The notes: generated from the letters alone by a model not told the origin. A stretch of DNA of 64,000 nucleotides from Microcella pacifica (GCF_009371975.2 NZ_VIKT02000012.1:1-64000); one strand, 5' to 3'. Shown: positions 17,459 through 25,439, counted from the stretch's first letter. Translations and numbers: made by a program.

Positions 17459-18373
17459 TCAGAAGAGGGCGGTGCCGAGGAGCCGGTCGAGGATGCTCCG
17501 CCCGAGCATCCTCTCGGCCGCATGGCCGCGCCGCTCACCGCGCACGAGCAGCTCGAGCCCGCGCACGGCCGCGACGGCGCCGAGCACGAGCTCGTCCCGT
17601 TCGCTCGGCACGCGCCCGTAACCGTGCAGGAAGGCCGCGCGCAGGGCGGGCGCGTCGCGCCACGCTCCGTACTCGAGCCACAGCAGGTCGGCCGACCACG
17701 GTTCGAACTCGAAGGCGGCGAAGTCGACGAAGCGCACGCGGCCGCCCGGGTCGACGACCCAGTGGCGGGGATGCAGCTGACGGTGCGCGGGCACGTGGTC
17801 GAGCGCGCCCAGGTCGAGGGCCGCGGCGACGTGCTGCCGGGCGGCGTGACGCTCCTCGGCGCCCCGCTCGCCCCACAGGTCGTCGGCGAGGGTGCTCCAG
17901 CGTTCGAAGTCGGCGGCGATGATCGGGCCGAAGCGGTCGTGGCGCACGGGTGGGGCGGAGTCGTGCAGGCGGCGCAGCAGCTCGCCGGCGCGAGCGTGCA
18001 CGGCCTCGTCGTGCTCGAGCTCCGTGCCTGCGGCCTGCTCGCCGAGCACGTGCGAGACGACCACGAGGCGCAGGGCCGGGTCGCTCAGCACGAGGCGCGG
18101 CGCGTCGCCGCTCAGCGCGGGAGTGTGGTGGTGCAGGGCGGTGTCTTCGCGGCGGTGCGGCAGAGCATCCCGATGCCATTTGACGACCGCGCGCTCCTCG
18201 CCGCGCGTGACGACCTGCAGAACGCGCGAGACCTTGTGAGCGCCGTCGTGCTCGGCGACGACGTCGACGGGGCCGAGGGTGCGATGCACGCGATCGAGCA
18301 CTTCGGCGTCGGAGGCGAGGCGCGTCGAGGAGCGCCCCAGTTCGGGCGTCAGGGCATCGACGGTGATGCTCAC
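17459..18373 (-). CDS. APH-fold phosphotransferase-like protein with altered catalytic loop
   Basis: The product (304 residues) has the fold of aminoglycoside/choline kinases: the N-lobe Lys is in RAVVKWHRDALPH, a LVVVSHVLG hinge follows, then the Brenner-type loop, and a metal-binding Asp in VRFVDFAAFEFEPWSADLLW. The catalytic loop reads HRQLHPRHWVVD where active members have HxDxxxxN. The Asp is replaced by Gln and the Asn by a bulky residue, so classical kinase activity is doubtful. The GTG start is 6 nt behind AGGAGG. The gene lies directly downstream of the terminator of the 27-residue peptide gene. A resistance role should not be assumed. Confidence 0.7.
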   Translation of the reverse strand: MSITVDALTPELGRSSTRLASDAEVLDRVHRTLGPVDVVAEHDGAHKVSRVLQVVTRGEERAVVKWHRDALPHRREDTALHHHTPALSGDAPRLVLSDPALRLVVVSHVLGEQAAGTELEHDEAVHARAGELLRRLHDSAPPVRHDRFGPIIAADFERWSTLADDLWGERGAEERHAARQHVAAALDLGALDHVPAHRQLHPRHWVVDPGGRVRFVDFAAFEFEPWSADLLWLEYGAWRDAPALRAAFLHGYGRVPSERDELVLGAVAAVRGLELLVRGERRGHAAERMLGRSILDRLLGTALF

Positions 18374-18428
18374 GACCGGCCTCCTGTACTCGACGGTGCG
18401 CTACGCGCGGTCTCCTGATAGCACGAAA

Positions 18429-18455
18429 CCCCGGTCACCTCGTGGTGGACCGGGG
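18429..18455 (-). terminator. Terminator of the 27-residue peptide gene
   Basis: CCCCGGTC (18429-18436) pairs with GACCGGGG (18448-18455), with extra inner ACC/GGT pairing, and a TTTCGTGC tail follows on the minus strand. It sits 39 nt after the peptide stop and separates it from the APH-fold gene. Confidence 0.75.
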
Positions 18456-18493
18456 CCTCGGCAGAACCGTGTATCAGCTCGTGGGTGCGATGC

Positions 18494-18577
18494 CTACTGG
18501 CAGCTGTCGCACTGCAGCATGTCCATGGGGTCGACGGGAACGTCGTAGCCGCCCACGGTGTCGTTGTCGTTGTCCAT
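18494..18577 (-). CDS. 27-residue peptide with GG motif and C-terminal CxxC
   Basis: The ORF encodes MDNDNDTVGGYDV followed by PVDPMDMLQCDSCQ. The first ten residues are acidic and end in Gly-Gly. The last 17 contain two prolines and the Cys23-Asp-Ser-Cys26-Gln end. Translation is strongly supported by AGAGGAGGT 5 nt before the ATG. A promoter with a perfect palindromic operator lies upstream and a terminator downstream, so this is a compact, dedicated transcription unit. The layout (leader, GG, short Cys-containing core) resembles ribosomally made modified peptides, and type V lanthipeptide and thioamitide clusters use APH-fold proteins like the neighbour. A metal- or thiol-sensing peptide is equally possible. 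I do not recognise the family. Confidence 0.65.
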   Translation of the reverse strand: MDNDNDTVGGYDVPVDPMDMLQCDSCQ

Positions 18578-18628
18578 TGCGGACCTCCTCTTGGTATGAA
18601 TTCTCCGCCCCCGGCGGCTAGGGCTCTC

Positions 18629-18662
18629 ACTATATACAGGGAATGACACGGTTGTCATTCCC
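18629..18662 (-). promoter_or_regulatory. Promoter with perfect 10-bp palindromic operator for the peptide gene
   Basis: GGGAATGACA (18639-18648) and TGTCATTCCC (18653-18662) are exact reverse complements separated by CGGT. On the minus strand ATGACA inside the distal arm can act as -35, with TATAGT (18634-18629) as -10 at an 18-nt spacing, so the dyad fills the -35 and spacer. A dimeric repressor or activator binding here would control the 27-residue peptide gene 52 nt downstream. The divergent plus-strand gene begins 105 nt away and could share the site. Confidence 0.65.
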
Positions 18663-18766
18663 CTAGATGTTGTGGTCTCGGCGTGTCGCGACAAGATGCT
18701 CGCACAGCGCCGCAGACAGCCCAGCGCCGTACTCTGAGAGCACCGCTCTCCTCACGCAAGGACACC

Positions 18767-19345
18767 ATGCCGTCGCCCGATGCCTCCCGCCCGTCCCCTC
18801 GGGGTGCGGGGCGACCGCACCTGCCGGCGAGCCCCATCGAGGAGGGCGTGCTCGTCGCCCGCTCCGCGCTGCGGCTGTCCATCAAGAACAGCATCATCAT
18901 GCTGACGCTGCGCGACGAGAAACCGTGGAACGACGACGACATGATCGAGCTCGCGCGGCGCGAGATCGAGACGCTCATGGCCGAGCTCACGCAGACCGCC
19001 GAGCGGCTCGAGGAGAGCAGCGCCGCGCCACGCCGCACGTTCGGGCGCTCCCGCCGCGCCGCCGCCAATGCGCGGCAGGACGCCGAGCATCAGCGCACCC
19101 GCGCCCGCATCCTGCGCGGCGTCGTCGACCGGCTGCGCGAGATCGAGGAAGATCCCGCCCAGACGCACGCCCTGCTCGCGGTCGCGCGCGAGGAGACCCT
19201 CGCCGAGCTCACCCAGGCGCGGCTCATCCCCCTCGGCGCCGAGCAGAGCGAGGAGGAGCGGCGCGCGAGCATGGACGCCGTCAAGGAGGACCTGCGCGAG
19301 CAGCTCGCCCTGCAGCAGCTCAAGGATCTGCCCGAGGGGTACTGA
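18767..19345 (+). CDS. Conserved hypothetical coiled-coil protein
   Basis: The 192-residue product from the ATG at 18767 is charged and helical. An N-terminal disordered, Pro/Ser-rich segment (about 1-25) is followed by long amphipathic helices (RREIETLMAELTQTAERLEE; HQRTRARILRGVVDRLREIE; AREETLAELTQARLI). There is no signal peptide, membrane span or catalytic motif. A TACTCT box and GCAAGGACACC precede the start. The in-frame ATG at 18683 would extend it through the promoter region. The function is unknown; a structural or scaffolding role is all the sequence suggests. Confidence 0.65.
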   Translation: MPSPDASRPSPRGAGRPHLPASPIEEGVLVARSALRLSIKNSIIMLTLRDEKPWNDDDMIELARREIETLMAELTQTAERLEESSAAPRRTFGRSRRAAANARQDAEHQRTRARILRGVVDRLREIEEDPAQTHALLAVAREETLAELTQARLIPLGAEQSEEERRASMDAVKEDLREQLALQQLKDLPEGY

Positions 19346-19379
19346 CGGGCGCAGGTTACTGCGAGGCGCAGGGTACTGA

Positions 19380-19399
19380 GTAGCGAGGGCGGGACTCGA
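19380..19399. repeat. Duplicated 3' end of tRNA-Met (attachment-site-like)
   Basis: The 20 nt GTAGCGAGGGCGGGACTCGA are identical to 19528-19547, which cover the discriminator, the 3' acceptor strand and part of the T arm of tRNA-Met. The rest of the tRNA is absent here. Duplication of a tRNA 3' end is the usual scar left by tyrosine-recombinase integration. Only 128 bp lie between the copies, and they include a terminator. Confidence 0.7.
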
Positions 19400-19484
19400 T
19401 CCCTACCGTGCCGCCTCGACGCCGCTGCGCGGCGCCGCGGACTGCGCGGTGGGGGCCCAGGAAGGTTCTCGGCGACACCCTGGA

Positions 19485-19530
19485 TACCAATGCGAAAAGC
19501 CCCGCCGAGGCGGGGCTCTTCGCATTGGTA
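19485..19530 (-). terminator. Terminator of the tRNA-Thr/tRNA-Met transcript
   Basis: A nearly perfect dyad runs across 46 bp: TACCAATGCGAA pairs with TTCGCATTGGTA, and AGCCCCGCC pairs with GGCGGGGCT inside it. It begins at the very 3' end of tRNA-Met. Confidence 0.75.
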
Positions 19531-19602
19531 GCGAGGGCGGGACTCGAACCCGCGACACCACGATTATGAGCCGTGTGCTCTAACCACCTGAGCTACCCCG
19601 CC
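19529..19602 (-). tRNA. tRNA-Met (anticodon CAT)
   Basis: This is a 74-nt cloverleaf with acceptor GGCGGGG/CCTCGCT (two G-U pairs), D stem GCTC/GAGC, loop CTCATAA and T arm GCGGG-TTCGAGT-CCCGC. Initiator features (a C1-A72 mismatch and three G-C pairs in the anticodon stem) are not evident, so the elongator form is more likely. A lysidine-modified Ile isoacceptor cannot be excluded from sequence alone. Confidence 0.9.
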
Positions 19603-19637
19603 GGGTAGGCCTCCCGCATTGTGTGCGAGAGGGCCAG

Positions 19638-19709
<72 letters not shown>

Positions 19710-19802
19710 GCGACCGTAGAGCCCGTAAGGCGCAACGGCACCGCAACAGATTAGCACCATGATTCCGGCTGTTCTGCACCCCGGGTGCACGGCAAGCGAG
19801 GA

Positions 19803-19840
19803 TGGAACCGTTTCCACATGGGGCGCGTTGGCCGTATCGT
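19803..19840 (+). promoter_or_regulatory. LacI-type operator and promoter of the alpha-glucosidase gene
   Basis: TGGAACCGTTTCCA (19803-19816) has TGGAA/TTCCA arms of the LacI/GalR sugar-repressor type. TATCGT (19835-19840) lies 7 nt before the ATG at 19848 and fits the leaderless -10 used elsewhere, placing the operator across the -35 region. Repression relieved by an alpha-glucoside is the likely logic. The repressor gene is not in the window. Confidence 0.5.
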
Positions 19841-19847
19841 GTTCGTC

Positions 19848-21560
19848 ATGCCTCACGAGAACACCGCGACTGCCACCCTGCCCTCCGGGCACCCCCGCGA
19901 GCTGGCTTCTGCCCCGGGCTCCGAGTGGTGGCGCTCCGCCGTCATCTACCAGATCTACCCGCGGTCCTTCGCCGACGCCTCGGGCGACGGCATCGGCGAC
20001 CTCGCCGGCATCACGCAGCGGCTCGAGTCGCTCGCCAACCTCGGCGTCGACGCCGTGTGGCTCTCCCCCTTCTTCCGATCGCCGCAGAAGGACGCCGGCT
20101 ACGACGTCTCCGACTACTGCGACGTCGACCCCATCTTCGGCACCCTCGACGACTTCGACGCCCTGCGCGACCGTGCGCACGAGCTCGGCCTGCGCGTCAT
20201 CGTCGACCTCGTGCCCAACCACTGCTCGAGCGAGCACGAGTGGTTCCAGGAGGCCATGGCCGCCGGCCCCGGCTCGCCCGAGCGCGACCGCTTCATCTTC
20301 CGCCCCGGCACGGGCGACAACGGCGAGCTGCCGCCCAATAACTGGCACTCCATGTTCGGCGGCCCCGCCTGGACGCGCACGACCAACGCTGACGGCACCC
20401 CCGGCGACTGGTACCTGCACCTTTTCGACAGCACGCAGCCCGACTTCGACTGGACGAACCCGTGGGTGTGGGAGCAGTTCCGGCAGATCCTGCGCTTCTG
20501 GCTCGACCGCGGCGCCGACGGCTTCCGCGTTGACGTCGCCCACGGCCTCATGAAGGCCGAGGGCCTGCCCGACATCGAGGAGGCCGCCGAGGAGGACAGC
20601 GAGCTCGCCGAGGGCCTCATGGGCTCCCTCGAGGTTCCCTACTGGGGGCAAGACACCGTGCACGCCGTCTACCGCGACTGGCACGCCGTGCTCGCCGAGT
20701 ACGAGGGCGACCGCGTGCTGTGCGCCGAGGCCTGGGTCGAGCCGCTCGCGAAGGCCGCGCTGTGGGTGCGCCCCGACGAGATGCACCAGGCCTTCAACTT
20801 CTCCTACCTCGCGACCCCGTGGCTCGCGCCGCGCTTGCGCGACGTCATCACCGAGTCGCTCGAAGCCTTCACGGGCGTGGGTGCGCCGAGCACGTGGGTG
20901 CTCTCCAACCACGATGTGGTGCGCCACGCGAGCCGCCTCGGCCTCGCCCCGTACGCGGCCGGTCCCGGTGCCGGCATCGGCCCGTCATCGCCCGAGAAGC
21001 CGGATGCCGCTCTCGGGTTGCACCGGGCGCGTGCAGCCACGGCGCTCATGCTCGCACTGCCGGGCAGCGCCTACCTCTACCAGGGCGAAGAGCTCGGCCT
21101 GCCGGAGGTCATCGAGCTCGACGACGAGTACCGTCAGGACCCGTCGTTCCACCGCACCGGCGGGGAAGTGTACGGGCGCGACGGCTGCCGCGTGCCGATC
21201 CCGTGGGAGCCCGACGCTCCCGCCTTCGGCTTCAACACGACCGGCGAGAGCTGGCTGCCGCAGCCGGAGACGTTCGCGCGGTTCGCGCACGCCGCGCAGG
21301 CCGACGTCGAGGGCTCGACGCTCGAGCTCTACCGTCTCGCGCTCGCGCTGCGCGCCGAGCACGGCTTCGGCCTCGGCACGCTGACCTGGCTCGAGGGGTA
21401 CGCCGACGAGGTGCTCGCCTTCCGCAACGGCGGCGTCACGGTCATCGCGAACCTCGGCGATGCTCCCGTCGAGCTGCCGGCCGGCGAGGTCATCCTCGCG
21501 AGCGACCCGCTCGAGGCCGGCGCCGTACCGAGTGACACGACCGTGTGGGTGGCCGCCTGA
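19848..21560 (+). CDS. Alpha-glucosidase (glycoside hydrolase family 13)
   Basis: This 570-residue enzyme is of the oligo-1,6-glucosidase/alpha-glucosidase group. It starts MPHENTATATLPSGHPRELA; the longer in-frame start at 19785 would translate through the operator. The GH13 (beta/alpha)8 barrel carries VDLVPNHCSSEHEWF (region I), GFRVDVAHGL with the nucleophile Asp (II), VLCAEAWVEP with the acid/base Glu (III) and VLSNHDVVRH (IV). There is no signal peptide, so it hydrolyses imported oligosaccharides (maltose, isomaltose or trehalose-like) in the cytoplasm. It is monocistronic, with a probable LacI-family operator. Confidence 0.9.
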   Translation: MPHENTATATLPSGHPRELASAPGSEWWRSAVIYQIYPRSFADASGDGIGDLAGITQRLESLANLGVDAVWLSPFFRSPQKDAGYDVSDYCDVDPIFGTLDDFDALRDRAHELGLRVIVDLVPNHCSSEHEWFQEAMAAGPGSPERDRFIFRPGTGDNGELPPNNWHSMFGGPAWTRTTNADGTPGDWYLHLFDSTQPDFDWTNPWVWEQFRQILRFWLDRGADGFRVDVAHGLMKAEGLPDIEEAAEEDSELAEGLMGSLEVPYWGQDTVHAVYRDWHAVLAEYEGDRVLCAEAWVEPLAKAALWVRPDEMHQAFNFSYLATPWLAPRLRDVITESLEAFTGVGAPSTWVLSNHDVVRHASRLGLAPYAAGPGAGIGPSSPEKPDAALGLHRARAATALMLALPGSAYLYQGEELGLPEVIELDDEYRQDPSFHRTGGEVYGRDGCRVPIPWEPDAPAFGFNTTGESWLPQPETFARFAHAAQADVEGSTLELYRLALALRAEHGFGLGTLTWLEGYADEVLAFRNGGVTVIANLGDAPVELPAGEVILASDPLEAGAVPSDTTVWVAA

Positions 21561-21588
21561 GGCTACGCCCGACTACCGGGCGTTCGTC

Positions 21589-22914
21589 CTAGCTCGCGTT
21601 CGTCGTGAGCCAGGCGAAGGGGTCGATCTCGATGCCGTCGATGGCGATCTCGAGGTGCAGGTGCGGCCCCGTGGAGAGCCCCGAATTGCCAACCGTGCCG
21701 ACGAGAGTCCCCACCGGGATCTCCTGCCCGACCTTGAGTGGCGAGCTGTCCCACTCCATGTGGGCATACAGGCTTGTGACCCTCTGCCCGTTGATCGTGT
21801 GCGAGATCTCGACTCGGTAGCCGTACGACGTGTACTCGCCGACGCCGGTGACGACGCCGTCGGCGATCGCGTAGATGGGATTGCCCCCTCCGCCAAGCAT
21901 GTCGAGGCCGCGGTGGTAGGACGAGCAGCCGAAGCAAGGGGCAACGCGGTCGCCGAAGCCCGAGCTGATGGGCACCGGATTCGGGAACGGCCACCGCACA
22001 GCACCCGTGCCGTTGGTCGAATACGAGAAGTTGCGAGTACCGTACTTGAGCCGCAGCATCTCGGCGTACGAGGTCACCGACCAGTCGTCGCGACTCGCGA
22101 CCGGGGCGGCAACGCTCTCGGTCGGGGCGATCTCGAGCACCTGGTCCTCGACCATCTCCGGCGCCGGCTCGGCGGCGGCGGCCTCGGTCGACTCGAGCTC
22201 GTTGGTCGGGATGGCGGCGTAGGCGGCCGACGCCGGCTGAGCATCCGGATCGAAGAGGGCGCTGGGGTGCACGGAGGTGCCGATGAGAAGCGCAGCGGCC
22301 GCCGCCATGACGACGGGCGGGAAGGTCTTCTGGGCGACCCGCTTGCCGAGGCGGGTGCGGGCGGGCGCTGACGCGGTGGCGGGCGGGCGGCTGGCCGGGG
22401 TGCGCGTCGCCACGCTGCGGCGACCGCGCGATGAGGCGGGATGCACGGGGCCGACCACGGCGGACGGCTCGGGTGCGCTCGGTGCTGACGCGGTCGGTGC
22501 CGTCGCGACCGAGGCCGCCGCGCTCGAGGCCGGGCTGGCCTGCAGCGCGGAAGCCTCGGCCGCCGTGTCGTCGACCGCGTCGAGCGGTGCGGTCGCCACA
22601 TCGGCGGGGTCGATCGGAGCGGGAGGCGCGGCGGGCGAGGCAACCGCAGGAGTCGCGCGTGCATCGGCCTTCGCGCGACGGTCCTTGCGGCCACCGGCAC
22701 GACCGCGGCGCCGCGAGCTCGACTTCTCCGCCTCGCGCAGAGCGCGACGGCTCAGGGGCGCGGGGGTCGTGGAGACGGCCTCGAGCGGAACCTCGACAGG
22801 CTGTGTTGCCGGGGATTCCTCACCAAAAGTGAAGCCGAGAGATTGCAGGGTTCCGGGGAGGGCGGTGGCGTCCGTTTCGGGGGCGCTGTTCCGCGGCTGC
22901 AGCTCGTCTGTCAC
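21589..22914 (-). CDS. M23 family metallopeptidase (membrane-anchored murein endopeptidase)
   Basis: The 441-residue protein has a long disordered Ala/Pro/Thr-rich cytoplasmic part (about 1-215), one TM segment (about 220-238, PPVVMAAAAALLIG), a linker, and a C-terminal M23/LytM domain. The zinc ligands are visible as H and D in YHRGLDMLGGGGNPIYAIAD and H-x-H in STGPHLHLEIAIDG. It should cut peptide cross-bridges or activate other hydrolases outside the membrane. The start is GTG at 22914. A leader of about 100 nt upstream is not explained; I could not match it to the c-di-AMP riboswitch often found before such genes. Confidence 0.85.
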   Translation of the reverse strand: MTDELQPRNSAPETDATALPGTLQSLGFTFGEESPATQPVEVPLEAVSTTPAPLSRRALREAEKSSSRRRGRAGGRKDRRAKADARATPAVASPAAPPAPIDPADVATAPLDAVDDTAAEASALQASPASSAAASVATAPTASAPSAPEPSAVVGPVHPASSRGRRSVATRTPASRPPATASAPARTRLGKRVAQKTFPPVVMAAAAALLIGTSVHPSALFDPDAQPASAAYAAIPTNELESTEAAAAEPAPEMVEDQVLEIAPTESVAAPVASRDDWSVTSYAEMLRLKYGTRNFSYSTNGTGAVRWPFPNPVPISSGFGDRVAPCFGCSSYHRGLDMLGGGGNPIYAIADGVVTGVGEYTSYGYRVEISHTINGQRVTSLYAHMEWDSSPLKVGQEIPVGTLVGTVGNSGLSTGPHLHLEIAIDGIEIDPFAWLTTNAS

Positions 22915-23094
22915 GGGTATCGGTAGGCCTTGATCACATCTCTAGTCGGGTTCTGGGACTCGCACGTGGGTATTCGACCGTCTCGGAAGGAGGCAGGGTC
23001 AAGCTCCGCAATTATCACGGATTGGTAAAGACTAACCGGTTCACGGCGATTCGACCAGTCCGTGAAACGAACTCGCAGGCTTCGCGCACGACAC

Positions 23095-23913
23095 TCATGA
23101 CTGCTCCGGCCCGTCTGCTGCGACCTCGAGAAGCAGCGGTTCGAGCAGGGCGGCCAGCTCGGGGTGGGCCGCGAGCAGGAACGCCGTGCTGGGCCGCGGC
23201 ACCCCGAGCCCGCTCACCCGCGCGCCGGCCTCCTCGGCGATGAGCGCGCCGGCCGCGTGATCCCACGGGTTGAGCGTGCGTTCGAAGTAGGCGTCGACGC
23301 GGCCCGAAGCGACGGCGCACAGGTCGAGCGAGGCGGTGCCCATGCGGCGGATGTCACGTACGCGAGAGAGCAGGCGGGCGACAACCGCGCCCTGCTCGGC
23401 GCGAATAGCTGCGTCGTAGGCAAAGCCTGTCGCGAGGAGGGTGCGCTCGAGAGAGTCGGGGCGGGAGACGCGCAGCGGCTGCTCGCCGAGGAACGCTCCC
23501 CCGCCAGCGGAGCCCGTGAACAGCTCACCCGTCGCCGGGTTGATGACCGCGCCCGCGAGGGCCGTCCAGCTTTGCGGGTCGGGCTCTCCCTCGACGACCG
23601 CAATGCTGACGGCGTAGTGCGGGATGCCGTAGAGAAAGTTGACGGTGCCGTCGATCGGGTCGACGACCCAGGTGAGGCCGCTCGTGCCGCCTCCGCCCCC
23701 CGACTCCTCGCCGAGGAACGCGTCGTCGGGGCGCAGCTCGAGCAGCCGACCGCGGATGAACGACTCGGTGTCGCGGTCGACCTGCGTCACGACATCCACC
23801 GAGGAGGACTTCACGTCGGCGACCTCGACGATGCCTCGGCGGGCCTCGGCGACCCGCTCTGCCGCCTCGACGGCGATGCCGCGGGCGATGGCGAGGAGCG
23901 AGGTGTCGGTCAT
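23095..23913 (-). CDS. suhB: Inositol monophosphatase family protein
   Basis: This is a 272-residue Mg-dependent phosphatase of the SuhB/ImpA group, hydrolysing inositol-1-phosphate or similar substrates. The metal-binding motifs are complete: FLGEESGGGG, WVVDPIDGTVNFLYGIP and NPWDHAAGALI. Inositol phosphatase is needed for phosphatidylinositol and mycothiol synthesis in actinobacteria. The ATG at 23913 is only 3 nt (CCC) from the last base of tRNA-Tyr, which leaves no room for a ribosome binding site after tRNA processing. It must be translated from the unprocessed transcript or as a leaderless mRNA. Confidence 0.9.
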   Translation of the reverse strand: MTDTSLLAIARGIAVEAAERVAEARRGIVEVADVKSSSVDVVTQVDRDTESFIRGRLLELRPDDAFLGEESGGGGGTSGLTWVVDPIDGTVNFLYGIPHYAVSIAVVEGEPDPQSWTALAGAVINPATGELFTGSAGGGAFLGEQPLRVSRPDSLERTLLATGFAYDAAIRAEQGAVVARLLSRVRDIRRMGTASLDLCAVASGRVDAYFERTLNPWDHAAGALIAEEAGARVSGLGVPRPSTAFLLAAHPELAALLEPLLLEVAADGPEQS

Positions 23914-23916
23914 GGG

Positions 23917-23998
23917 TGGCGAGTGAGGGATTCGAACCCCCGAAGGCTGAGCCGTCTGATTTACAGTCAGATCCCTTTGGCCGCTAGGGTAACTCGCC
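23917..23998 (-). tRNA. tRNA-Tyr (anticodon GTA)
   Basis: This is an 82-nt class II tRNA with a long variable arm. The acceptor is GGCGAGT/ACTCGCC, the anticodon loop is CTGTAAA, the variable stem is formed around GCTCAGCCTTCGGGGG and the T loop is TTCGAAT. CCA is not encoded. It is immediately followed by suhB on the same strand. Confidence 0.95.
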
Positions 23999-24089
23999 GG
24001 GTGCGCGCCCGACCGATGTGGTCATCGAGCGGAAGCGCGAGTCAAGGATACAAGAGGTACGAGCCTCGTGTGACCATCGCGAGGCGGTC

Positions 24090-24890
24090 TCACGGCACCG
24101 CATCCGCGGCGGCCTGCGCGTAGAAAGCGGAGCGCGTCGCGACGGCGTCGAGGTAGCTGCTCGCCGAGTTGTAGGCGGCGATGCCCGCCCGCCACGACTC
24201 CTCGTCGCCGAGGGTCGGCGTCGCGCGGCACAAGTAGTTGGCGGCGGCGAGCGACGCGTCGTCGATGTTGTGCGGGTCGGCGTCACCGTCGCCGCTCGCG
24301 TCGACGAACCAGTTGGCCCAGCTGCCGGGGATGAACTGCATGGGCCCGACGGCGCGGTCGAACTCGTCGTCGCCGTCGATGGCACCGTCGTCGGTGTCGG
24401 GGATGAGCGCGGTCGTCGACCCGTCGAGCGCGATGCCGATGATGGGCGGGCTCACGGTGCCGTCATCGGCGATGGATGCTCCGCCATAGCTGCCGTGCCG
24501 CGACTCGACCCAGCCGATGCCGGCGAGCGTGTTCCAGCCGAGGTCGCAGTCGGGTCGCTCGCCGTTCTTCGCGATCGCGGCGCCCGCGTAGGCGGCGAGC
24601 GCCCGCTCAGGTATGCCCGTCTCGGCGGCGACGGCGGCGAGCCACTCGGGGTCGGCCAGGCCAGCGACCCCGGCGCGAGTGGGCTCGGAGGCCCCGGGCG
24701 GCACCTCGGCTGGCGCTGCCCAGCGCGGTGCGGGAGCGGCCTCGGTCGGGGCGGGTGGGGCCGCATCCCCACCGCCGCCGCGCGGAGCGAGCACAAGGGC
24801 GATGAGGAGCGCGAGCACGACACCGCCCGCGAGCAGCCCGCCGATGAGCGTGGCGAGGGCGCGGCGCGAGAGCATGCGCCATTCCACCAT
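24090..24890 (-). CDS. Lytic murein transglycosylase (MltB/SLT type)
   Basis: A membrane-anchored or secreted cell-wall lytic enzyme of 266 residues from the ATG at 24890 (MVEWRMLSRRALATLIGGLL). Starts at 24938 and 24875 are also possible. The N-terminus is a basic stretch and a TM/signal helix (about 10-30). A Pro/Ala linker follows and then the transglycosylase domain with the catalytic Glu in IGWVESRHGSYGG and GPMQFIPGSWANWFVDASGD. Such enzymes cleave the glycan with formation of 1,6-anhydroMurNAc. It is transcribed away from yajQ. Confidence 0.85.
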   Translation of the reverse strand: MVEWRMLSRRALATLIGGLLAGGVVLALLIALVLAPRGGGGDAAPPAPTEAAPAPRWAAPAEVPPGASEPTRAGVAGLADPEWLAAVAAETGIPERALAAYAGAAIAKNGERPDCDLGWNTLAGIGWVESRHGSYGGASIADDGTVSPPIIGIALDGSTTALIPDTDDGAIDGDDEFDRAVGPMQFIPGSWANWFVDASGDGDADPHNIDDASLAAANYLCRATPTLGDEESWRAGIAAYNSASSYLDAVATRSAFYAQAAADAVP

Positions 24891-24944
24891 GCGCACCTGG
24901 CGCGAGTCCGACCGGCAGCGCGGGGTGGCGGCTAGCATGGGCGC

Positions 24945-25433
24945 ATGGCTGATTCCTCATTCGACATCGTGAGCAAGGTCGACAAGATGGAGGCGGAGAA
25001 CGCCGTCAACCAGGCGCAGAAGGAGATCGCGCAGCGCTACGACTTCAAGGGCGTCGGCGCGTCGATCGAGTGGAGCGGCGAGAGGCTGCTGCTCAAGGCG
25101 AGCGCCGAGGAGCGCGTGAAGGCCGTGCTCGAGGTGCTCGAGTCGAAGATGATCAAGCGCGGTATCGGCATCCGCAGCCTCGATACGGGCGAGCCGTACG
25201 CGAGCGGCAAGGAGTTCCGCATCGAGGTCGGGCTCAAGAACGGCATCTCGAGCGAGGACGCGAAGAAGATCGCGAAGATCATCCGCGACGAGGGCCCGAA
25301 GAGCGTCAAGAGCCAGATTCAGGGCGATGAGCTGCGCGTGCAGTCGAAGAGCCGCGACGACCTGCAGTCGGTCATCGCGCTGCTCAAGGGCAAAGACCTC
25401 GACGTGGCGCTGCAGTTCGTCAACATGCGCTGA
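24945..25433 (+). CDS. yajQ: YajQ family nucleotide-binding protein
   Basis: The 162-residue protein has two ferredoxin-like domains, starting [20 protein letters not shown] with [13 protein letters not shown] and [20 protein letters not shown]. Members bind c-di-GMP in Xanthomonas, and elsewhere the role is unclear. The length is normal. TAGCAT stands 6 nt before the ATG (24933-24938), fitting a leaderless transcript. Confidence 0.93.
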   Translation: MADSSFDIVSKVDKMEAENAVNQAQKEIAQRYDFKGVGASIEWSGERLLLKASAEERVKAVLEVLESKMIKRGIGIRSLDTGEPYASGKEFRIEVGLKNGISSEDAKKIAKIIRDEGPKSVKSQIQGDELRVQSKSRDDLQSVIALLKGKDLDVALQFVNMR

Positions 25434-25439
25434 CATGCC

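Noticed and set aside
22915-23094. Possible c-di-AMP (ydaO) riboswitch before the M23 peptidase
   Set aside because: The position is suggestive, but I could not align the conserved core of that riboswitch to the leader, so it is not annotated.
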